DNA from: an uncultured bacterium
GTDB taxonomy: Bacteria > Actinomycetota > Coriobacteriia > Coriobacteriales > Coriobacteriaceae
Length of the DNA: 10,693 nt
Direction of reading: 5' to 3'
NCBI GenBank assembly: GCA_905215195.1
Contig: CAJMPF010000035.1
Coordinates: forward strand, 1 to 10,693
Both the position numbers and the translations under genes were made by a program. The stretch's first letter is position 1; each line of letters starts with the position of its first letter. Shown here in pieces: positions 1 through 4,535 of this stretch. The notes beneath the pieces were generated by a model. It did no database searches, was not told where the DNA came from, and worked only from the letters and a program-made list of their open reading frames with translations.

Positions 1-424
1 GATGCTGCAGGCGGCGCTTGATGCCTTTCAGACGGCCGATGCGGCCATTTGTGCGGCTGCCGTCGCCGACTACACCCCCGCGGCCCCTGCCGACCATAAA
101 CTCAAAAAGTCCAACGAACGCTTGGATCGCATCGAGCTTGTCGAAACGGTCGATATTTTGGCCGAGCTCTCGCGCCAGAAGGGCGAGCGGTGCGTGATCG
201 GATTTGCGGCCGAGACCGATAACGTTGTCGAGTACGCCGAGCGCAAATTGGCCCGCAAGGGCTGCGATGCCATTATCGCCAACGATGTCTCGCGCGCCGA
301 TTCGGGCTTTGGAACCGACACTAACAAGGCCTGGATTGTGAGCACAACGGGTACGCAAGAGCTTCCCGTGCTAACAAAACCCCAGCTCGCAGATACAATT
401 TTGGACTTGCTTCAAAATTTGTAA
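1..424 (+). CDS. coaBC: CoaBC, C-terminal part (phosphopantothenoylcysteine synthetase domain), 5' end outside window
   Basis: This is the C-terminal part of the bifunctional coenzyme A biosynthesis protein CoaBC (Dfp). The visible part is the CoaB domain, which joins cysteine to 4'-phosphopantothenate using CTP in the cytoplasm; the decarboxylase (CoaC) domain lies before the window. Recognisable CoaB signatures are AAVADYTPA followed by a KLKK lysine motif, then GFAAET and a C-terminal block containing CDAIIANDVS and GFGTDTN, which are the nucleotide and substrate-binding parts of the family. The frame is open at the left edge, so the ATG at position 3 is internal and not the start. It ends with TAA at 422-424. 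It is a core gene and marks the conserved flank of the accessory region. The tRNA gene follows after about 80 bases on the same strand with its own promoter. Confidence 0.95.
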   Translation, partial: MLQAALDAFQTADAAICAAAVADYTPAAPADHKLKKSNERLDRIELVETVDILAELSRQKGERCVIGFAAETDNVVEYAERKLARKGCDAIIANDVSRADSGFGTDTNKAWIVSTTGTQELPVLTKPQLADTILDLLQNL

Positions 425-432
425 AAAAGTTC

Positions 433-462
433 TTGCACAAGTCTAAAGTTTCGGGTTAATAT
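433..462 (+). promoter_or_regulatory. Probable promoter of tRNA-Pro
   Basis: A -35-like TTGCAC at 433-438 is followed after 17-18 bases by an A+T-rich -10-like stretch (TTAATATACT, 456-465). It lies just downstream of the coaBC stop and about 40 bases before the mature tRNA, as expected for a tRNA promoter. The assignment comes from consensus matching by eye. Confidence 0.55.
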
Positions 463-504
463 ACTCCCTGTTGCGAGCGAGAGCAGAGCAACAAACAAAA
501 GCTT

Positions 505-581
<77 letters not shown>

Positions 582-591
582 GAAGTTTGCA

Positions 592-625
592 GGTCAGGCA
601 CTAGGTGCCTGGCCTTTTTTGTTTT
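592..625 (+). terminator. Rho-independent terminator of tRNA-Pro
   Basis: A 10-bp stem (GGTCAGGCAC at 592-601 with GTGCCTGGCC at 605-614, one G-U pair) with a 3-base loop is followed by TTTTTTGTTTT. It starts 10 bases after the tRNA CCA end. Confidence 0.9.
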
Positions 626-1040
626 AAGCAATTGCTTAATTTTGATTAAGCAACAGGGTGCCAAAAATCTACCTGCGCGATAATCGCCTTTTGCGGCTAC
701 TTGCGCGTTTTGCACACGCTTGGGCCGATTTATTAACGCGATATGAATCTACATACGCGTAGCTGGTATACAGTCGAGTACAGACTGTATTTATCGCGGC
801 GATTTACACAGATATAGCGACTGTAACGAACAAGCGTGTCGCTGTATTTATTCCAGTAGCTCACTTGACCGGTGGACAAGTGAGCGATTGCAACGATATG
901 CCAACCAGGATGGGCTCCATACGAGGACGCCGCAGAGGTAATGGCGGGGGCGTGCAGCAGGCGCTCTGAGAGCCGCTGTATGACCCCATTTCTCCTCAAA
1001 CCGATAACCTGTGCCACAAACATCAAACCGTTCAAGTAAC
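626..1040. other. Gene-free stretch with several inverted repeats
   Basis: No convincing coding region is present on either strand; a 100-codon minus-strand frame at 733-1035 has no recognisable domain or ribosome-binding site. The stretch is structured. A 16-base palindrome TTAAGCAATTGCTTAA lies at 624-639, and its right half can instead pair with ATTAAGCAA at 645-653. ATACAGTC at 768-775 pairs with GACTGTAT at 783-790. GCTCACTTG at 859-867 pairs perfectly with CAAGTGAGC at 877-885, with no T-run after it. Such repeats could be recombinase or regulator binding sites between the tRNA and the accessory genes, but the function is unknown. Confidence 0.5.
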
Positions 1041-1076
1041 CGCCAAAAGAAAAGCCCGCACAGGCCGTGCGGGCTT
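1041..1076 (-). terminator. Rho-independent terminator of the pilin-like gene
   Basis: A perfect 10-bp stem (AAGCCCGCAC at 1052-1061 with GTGCGGGCTT at 1067-1076), 5-base loop, is followed on the minus strand by TTCTTTTGG. It lies 11 bases past the stop codon of the pilin-like gene. A hairpin just after the stop is also a known feature of diversity-generating-retroelement targets, so it may have a second role (inference). Confidence 0.85.
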
Positions 1077-1087
1077 AACAGATGAAT

Positions 1088-2077
1088 CTAGAAGCACCAA
1101 GCTGGGCAGACGCGATTCGAGTTCGTCGCGCCGTAGTTGTACGACGGATCGCCGTTGCTGTTGACATAGAGGAAGAGCGCAGAGGCGCTCGGATTCAAGG
1201 AACGCTCCCACCAAGCGACGCCAACACTCAGGCAATCGTTACCCGAATAATTGTTCGTCACCTTACCCTTGAAGGCCTCGTACTGGGTTTCTTCGTTTCC
1301 GATCCAAGAATACCCAGACCAGCCGCTATAAGGGGTCTCGACGATTTCGGAATAACTGAGCATGAACAGCTTGTCCGAGGTCGCCGTCACGGCGGCATTC
1401 TTGTCGGTTCCATCAACGTTGTTCGTCAGCTTCCTGACCGGCTTCACCTTGGATTGGAAATCGGAGGGCATCAGGTTCCAGATCTCGCCGGAGTTCATCT
1501 TCGCGCGGAGTTCCGACTTCTCCCAGCCACCGGCATTGGTGTTGGTGGCGTTCACGCGAGATTTGATACCCGTCGAGGTGTTGAAGAACGTCAGGCCCGC
1601 CTTGCCGCTACCATCGGCCAAGTCATCGTGGTTGATGCCGATAATCTTGTACTCGAGCGTCTGACCATCGGTGAGCTTCATCGAGAACTTCGTCCCTGCA
1701 TTCATCGCGGCCTCCGCCTTGGCGAAGGCGGACGATGCCTCGCCCTTCGCGGCGATGTCCTCGGCCACGGCCTTCTGCTCTTCGAGGGTCCAGTCCTTCG
1801 CGTCCTTGGCGATAGCCGCCTGGACGGTCGCGGAATCGGTACCTGCAGACCCTCCGCCGGATGCGCCTCCCTCGACGCCGCCAACCGTCCCATTGTTCAC
1901 CGTGTTGCCGACCAGGTTGAACTGGTTGCGGATGGCTCCGGCCACGCCGGGTCCCGCGAACACGATCACCAGGCCGATGACCGCGATGATCAGGACGTAC
2001 TCGATGATTCCTTGGCCTCGGAGGCGGATACCTCTAGGAGATACCCCCCCCCGGAGGTTCTGCGCCGCCGCATGCAT
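1088..2077 (-). CDS. Flp-type prepilin fused to a DUF6273-like domain; putative phase-variable surface adhesin
   Basis: A 329-residue protein. Residues 21-27 (G-QGIIEY) match the Flp prepilin site: cleavage after Gly, Glu at +5 and Tyr at +6, followed by a single hydrophobic helix (about 28-45) and a linker rich in Gly/Ser. From about residue 125 to the end it resembles DUF6273 domains, with S-ELR-MNSGEIWNL, a DKLFMLSYSEI block and WWERS near the C-terminus. Flp pilins are usually only 50-70 residues, so this looks like a pilus-associated or membrane-anchored adhesin rather than a major pilin. The start is ATG at 2077, with AAGGGAG at 2086-2092 eight bases upstream; a GTG at 2086 would sit inside that ribosome-binding site. 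A run of nine G (2044-2052) lies in codons 9-12, before the pilin motif, so slippage by one base would abolish the protein. The C-terminal ~45 residues resemble a retroelement-diversified region. No Tad/Flp secretion genes are in the window. Confidence 0.8.
   Translation of the reverse strand: MHAAAQNLRGGVSPRGIRLRGQGIIEYVLIIAVIGLVIVFAGPGVAGAIRNQFNLVGNTVNNGTVGGVEGGASGGGSAGTDSATVQAAIAKDAKDWTLEEQKAVAEDIAAKGEASSAFAKAEAAMNAGTKFSMKLTDGQTLEYKIIGINHDDLADGSGKAGLTFFNTSTGIKSRVNATNTNAGGWEKSELRAKMNSGEIWNLMPSDFQSKVKPVRKLTNNVDGTDKNAAVTATSDKLFMLSYSEIVETPYSGWSGYSWIGNEETQYEAFKGKVTNNYSGNDCLSVGVAWWERSLNPSASALFLYVNSNGDPSYNYGATNSNRVCPAWCF
2044..2052. repeat. Homopolymeric C9/G9 tract inside coding sequence
   Basis: Nine C on the plus strand, read as nine G by the pilin-like gene, 25 bases after its ATG. 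At this length the frame is open. Gain or loss of one base shifts the frame before the prepilin cleavage site. Intragenic poly-G/C tracts of this length are classical slipped-strand phase-variation switches in surface genes. Confidence 0.85.
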
Positions 2078-2092
2078 ATGCGACACTCCCTT

Positions 2093-2122
2093 CGCTCAGG
2101 GTGAATAGAAACGAGCTGAGCG
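2093..2122 (-). promoter_or_regulatory. Inverted repeat in the 5' untranslated region of the pilin-like gene
   Basis: CGCTCAG (2093-2099) and CTGAGCG (2116-2122) are perfect 7-bp inverted arms separated by 16 bases. The first arm directly abuts the AAGGGA ribosome-binding sequence. It could be an operator or an mRNA hairpin affecting translation. No clear promoter hexamers were recognised between it and position 2172. Confidence 0.35.
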
Positions 2123-2171
2123 TAGGGTTATCGCGGGAATCTGTCTTTGTCTTGCCGCTGCGGCATCTTGT

Positions 2172-2402
2172 CTATTGCCATGCCTTGGGAAGGATTACGC
2201 CGGGGACGTTCTTGTTGGAGTCGCTATGCAGTGTATTCGGGCTGATGTTCCAGTCGGAACAATACAGATGGAGACTCCGGCACTGCTCGGACATTCCCGT
2301 TAAGTCATATACAGCACTGAAATCGCACTTGGCACCGAGACCAGTTACGTCCACATCCGCGTCCGGAACGAATCGAAGCGGTATCCCGTTCCAAAACGTA
2401 TG
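2172..2402 (-). pseudogene. 3' remnant of a BspA/DUF285-type leucine-rich surface protein
   Basis: The minus-strand frame ending at TAG 2172-2174 reads, in order, TFWNGIPLRFVPDADVDVTG, then a block of the form YDLTGM-EQCRSL and SDWNIS, and finally PGVILPKAWQ at the C-terminus. The pattern DLTGM..-C-SL....-S-W-N resembles one DUF285/BspA-type repeat (usually M..MF.GC.SL..LDLS.W.TS), and a PGV-LPK-W ending is typical of the last repeat in such wall proteins. Only about 75 residues remain; there is no signal peptide, no start codon with a ribosome-binding site, and the upstream part is replaced by the oppositely oriented thioredoxin-like gene. I read it as the surviving end of a larger adhesin truncated by recombination. 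The family call is from motif memory; a chance frame is possible. Confidence 0.45.
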
Positions 2403-2429
2403 CGTTTCACCATGAGAGAGGAATCTGTC

Positions 2430-2969
2430 ATGAGCTGGAAACCGAGAAAATGCGTTATCGCCTTACTGACTTTGGCGACTCTGACGTGTTTCGCCGCCTT
2501 AATCGCCGTCAATATCAAACCGCAACACGATGCTTATCCCTCATCTTTGTCCATTAAAATGGGCCAAGATTTCAGCCTCGGCCGAAACGTCAATTATTTT
2601 AACAAGCTAAAACCTAATGAGGAAAACATCTTGATGTTCTGGGCATCGTGGTGTCAGCACTGCGAATCTCTCATAGAAGATATGCAACAGCTTGATAATT
2701 TCGCAGCCTTAAGGAAGAACCTTTTCACTGTTTCCGAGGACAGCACAATTGAAGAAGCCTCGGTCCATGAAGGAGGCTTTCCCATATACATAGATTAAGA
2801 TAAGACCGTGTATGACCAATATGAACTTGAGCATATTCCGTCCGTATTCATACTGGATGATCAAGGAAACATCATCGGCTTATCCGAAGGAGAGGAAGAA
2901 CCTCTTGCCTTATTAAAGAAATACGCCAAATACAACGGATATAAAGCGGAAGGAGGCGACATCGAGTAA
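2430..2969 (+). pseudogene. Membrane-anchored thioredoxin/TlpA-like protein interrupted by an in-frame TAA
   Basis: The frame encodes a 179-residue TlpA-type thiol-disulfide protein, broken by TAA at 2796-2798 (codon 123). Residues 9-27 form an N-terminal membrane anchor or signal. The thioredoxin active site is FWASWCQHC, with Cys75 and Cys78. After the stop the same frame continues with 56 codons that contain the family's cis-proline region (HIPSVFILDDQGN, Pro137) and a charged C-terminal helix, ending at TAA 2967-2969. The 122-residue product would lack the cis-proline and last strands, so it is probably inactive. The start is ATG 2430 with GAGAGG eight bases upstream; in-frame ATGs at 2400 and 2412 have no such site. 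The next gene follows after 29 bases, suggesting an operon in which this protein forms or reduces disulfides in the secreted product. Lower GC than the flanks hints at transfer. A sequencing error cannot be excluded. Confidence 0.75.
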
Positions 2970-2998
2970 CTATCAAAGGCCAGATTAGGGAGCCCGCC

Positions 2999-3295
2999 AT
3001 GAAGAAATGCCTACCCTCCATCGTCTCAGCAACTCTTTGCCCCTCCCTTGTCATGACACCATTTGTACCCGTTGCGGCAGCCCATGCCGACGAGGGGTCT
3101 CCCGCCGAGAGCAGCGATATCTACGTCGGAGTCAATTACGAAGAAAATTACGATATATCCCTTTTTGAGCGCGGACGCTGCACGGATTCATATTCCAAGG
3201 CGTGGTGCGATTCTCACGGATTTGCAAATAACCGCGCCGTCCCTCACAAGGTCAAGCTGAACGCGAAGGAGGAGGCTTGCCTGCGCGATCTCTAG
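2999..3295 (+). CDS. Secreted small cysteine-containing protein, bacteriocin-like; possibly truncated by TAG at codon 99
   Basis: A 98-residue product with a Sec signal peptide: MKKC start, hydrophobic core, and an AHA-DE cleavage site at about residues 30/31. The mature part has Cys61, Cys70 and Cys94. After TAG (3293-3295) the same frame stays open for 35 codons to TGA 3401-3403, encoding a hydrophobic Gly/Ala-rich segment (AEVIAGLVTTGPSGG) with a fourth cysteine, Cys132, three residues from its end. That TGA overlaps the ribosome-binding site of the next gene. The natural gene may therefore be about 134 residues, with four cysteines and a hydrophobic C-terminus, as in SdpC-like or other Sec-secreted bacteriocins. 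Alternatively the 98-residue form is genuine and the hairpin plus T6 at 3321-3358 terminates it. AGGGAG six bases before ATG 2999 supports the start. Family not recognised; the bacteriocin role is inferred from layout. Confidence 0.6.
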   Translation: MKKCLPSIVSATLCPSLVMTPFVPVAAAHADEGSPAESSDIYVGVNYEENYDISLFERGRCTDSYSKAWCDSHGFANNRAVPHKVKLNAKEEACLRDL

Positions 3296-3320
3296 CTTGT
3301 TGGCACCGCTGAAGTTATCG

Positions 3321-3358
3321 CCGGTCTCGTGACAACCGGTCCTAGCGGCGGCTTTTTT
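3321..3358 (+). terminator. Weak terminator-like hairpin after the 98-codon frame
   Basis: CCGGT (3321-3325) pairs with ACCGG (3335-3339), and flanking CCGCT/AGCGG could extend it imperfectly; T6 follows at 3353-3358. The stem is short and not adjacent to the T-run, and the stretch can also be read as protein in frame with the upstream gene, so it may not be a terminator at all. Confidence 0.25.
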
Positions 3359-3415
3359 GCAACCGCAATGACATCGTACCGACTTTTCATTTGCATGTTC
3401 TGAAAGGAAGTTGCC

Positions 3416-3655
3416 ATGTTGTCGCAAAATCAATCGAGATACTTGAACACAATCGGCTTTGCCCTGCTTGCATTACTCTTTGCTAGCGACCTTTTGCTGA
3501 AACCGCCCAAGGAACTCGTTTCGCTTGCCATAGCCTGCATTTCCGCCCTTTACTTTACGGCAACCCTATTCGTCGGACTAAAGGAGAGGAAAAAAGGCGC
3601 AGTCGTTGCATCTGCCGTAGGCGTGATCATAGCCATTGCCTCATTCTTTATCTGA
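3416..3655 (+). CDS. Small three-helix membrane protein, candidate immunity protein
   Basis: A 79-residue, very hydrophobic protein with three predicted membrane helices at about residues 12-28, 35-56 and 60-79. The loops are KPPKE and KERKKG; the latter positive loop is probably cytoplasmic. Ribosome-binding site AAGGAAG lies five bases before ATG 3416 and overlaps the TGA that ends the extended frame of the upstream secreted protein, which indicates translational coupling and a shared operon. I recognise no domain family. Size, topology and position directly after a secreted small protein are what is usual for bacteriocin immunity proteins, so I infer that role with low certainty. Unlike the two genes before it, it is intact. 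Confidence 0.7.
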   Translation: MLSQNQSRYLNTIGFALLALLFASDLLLKPPKELVSLAIACISALYFTATLFVGLKERKKGAVVASAVGVIIAIASFFI

Positions 3656-3667
3656 CACATTGGTAAT

Positions 3668-3967
3668 CTAGGGGCGATATCGTAGGAATACGACCGGGAG
3701 AGCCGGGACCAGATTGCCCGGGTTGCCCGGTCGGCTCGCGCGACGGCGCGGCGGTTCCACAGAAAGATCTCCGGACTTCACGCCGTTTCTGATCGCATTA
3801 TAGACAGCCATCTCGTCTTCGCAGTCGGCGAGCACGCGGTGTGCGTCGTCGTTTTGGATGTCCAGTAAATCTCGAAGGTCCTCCATGCACCAGCGTCCGA
3901 GATCTGGCCATGCGCGTTGCGCGAGCTGATAAGTGTCGATTGCGATGTTGTAGTTAAAGTCCAGGCC
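3668..3967 (-). pseudogene. 3' remnant of a DnaQ-like (DEDDh) 3'-5' exonuclease
   Basis: The minus-strand frame shows LDFNYNIAIDTYQLAQRAWP, then DLRDLLDI and AHRVLADCEDEMAVYNAI before the stop at 3668-3670. This order matches the C-terminal half of the DnaQ/RNase T exonuclease fold: the Exo II-following IDT-LAR-WP segment and the Exo III motif HR-x3-D-x-E. The N-terminal Exo I DxE motif and a start codon are missing; upstream lies a hairpin and unrelated sequence. The last ~25 residues are Arg/Pro-rich and not typical, so the true end may also be altered. Such domains occur in epsilon-type proofreading subunits and in phage or mobile-element proteins. Here it can only be a non-functional relic. 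Confidence 0.5.
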
Positions 3968-4000
3968 AAAGCCGTCCCAGACAGGACGGCTTTGTTTCCT
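3968..4000 (+). terminator. Terminator of the plus-strand small-protein cassette
   Basis: A perfect 10-bp stem (AAAGCCGTCC at 3968-3977, GGACGGCTTT at 3984-3993) with a 6-base loop is followed by GTTTCCTT. It lies about 310 bases after the 79-codon gene and is the first strong hairpin downstream of it. The T-run is interrupted, so termination may be partial. Confidence 0.5.
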
Positions 4001-4026
4001 TGATTATCAACTTCATCCGGACACTT

Positions 4027-4095
4027 CCCGCATTCATCCGTGTGTGTACGGATGAATGCGGGGTTCGATACCCCGGCGGCCTGATCGGCAGGCCG
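4027..4095. repeat. Cluster of three adjacent hairpins between convergent gene blocks
   Basis: A perfect 14-bp inverted repeat (CCCGCATTCATCCG at 4027-4040, its complement at 4049-4062, 8-base loop) is followed by GGGG-TTCGATA-CCCC (4060-4074) and CGGCCT/AGGCCG (4077-4082, 4090-4095). A further TTCATCCG at about 4010 repeats part of the first arm. The cluster lies just past the stop of the minus-strand membrane-anchored gene. No T-run follows on either strand, so it is either a barrier between convergent transcription units or a dispersed repeat element. Confidence 0.6.
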
Positions 4096-4105
4096 ACGGG
4101 AACTC

Positions 4106-4534
4106 TCACTCCTCGATAAAAGCCGGCGCTCGGTTAGTTCTGCGCATCTTGAAATCGTCAGTTTCGTGGGAGACGTAGAGGATGCCGTCCATCCCATCTC
4201 GCGATGCATATGAAAGGTGAACAGAACCGCAATCCGCTCCATCATTGTCGAGAAGATCGAACGAATTCGGATCGCTCGTTGCGGCCAAACGACCACTCAG
4301 ACAAGAGCCATCGTCATTACAGATTTGCCATTCCATGTCTTCGCCTGCAAGAATCGCCATAGACGTCCTGGTCGCGCCATCGTTGACATACATCCCGTCT
4401 ATGCCAAAACCGTTTTCAGCGCCATCAATAAACGATTGCTCGGACCTATACTTCGCAAACGATGCACATAGCACCATTGCGAGACAAAGTACAAAGCCAA
4501 CAATCGCTATCTTTGCATAGCTCTTGCCTATCAT
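4106..4534 (-). CDS. Small membrane-anchored protein with extracytoplasmic cysteines, unknown function
   Basis: A 142-residue protein with one N-terminal membrane helix (about residues 8-27, AIVGFVLCLAMVLCASF) and an acidic external domain. The domain has Cys72 and Cys78 in a C-N-D-D-G-S-C arrangement and Cys102; the region SFDLLDNDGADCGSVHLSY looks beta-rich. There is no lipobox with Gly/Ala before a cysteine, so it is probably anchored by an uncleaved helix. The start is ATG 4534, with GGGAGG eight bases upstream and one base after the TGA of the ABC fusion gene; a GTG at 4543 would overlap the ribosome-binding site. Tight coupling to the ABC genes suggests an accessory subunit, for example a substrate-capturing or immunity protein. 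No family recognised. Confidence 0.75.
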   Translation of the reverse strand: MIGKSYAKIAIVGFVLCLAMVLCASFAKYRSEQSFIDGAENGFGIDGMYVNDGATRTSMAILAGEDMEWQICNDDGSCLSGRLAATSDPNSFDLLDNDGADCGSVHLSYASRDGMDGILYVSHETDDFKMRRTNRAPAFIEE

Positions 4535-4535
4535 G

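Noticed and set aside
733..1035. 100-codon minus-strand frame in the gene-free stretch
   Set aside because: No ribosome-binding site, no domain, composition unlike the real genes, and it runs through several inverted repeats.
1082..2104. 340-codon plus-strand frame opposite the pilin-like gene
   Set aside because: Low-complexity, His/Arg-rich translation with no ribosome-binding site. The minus strand carries a prepilin motif, a domain match, a ribosome-binding site and a terminator.
2101..2415. 104-codon plus-strand frame opposite the DUF285-like remnant
   Set aside because: No domain or ribosome-binding site; the opposite strand gives a recognisable protein pattern.
4058..4083. tRNA T-arm-like sequence (CGGGG-TTCGATA-CCCCG), possible att remnant
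   Set aside because: It fits a T arm by shape only; no D or anticodon arm precedes it, and it does not match the 3' end of tRNA-Pro in the window. The pairing is part of the hairpin cluster.
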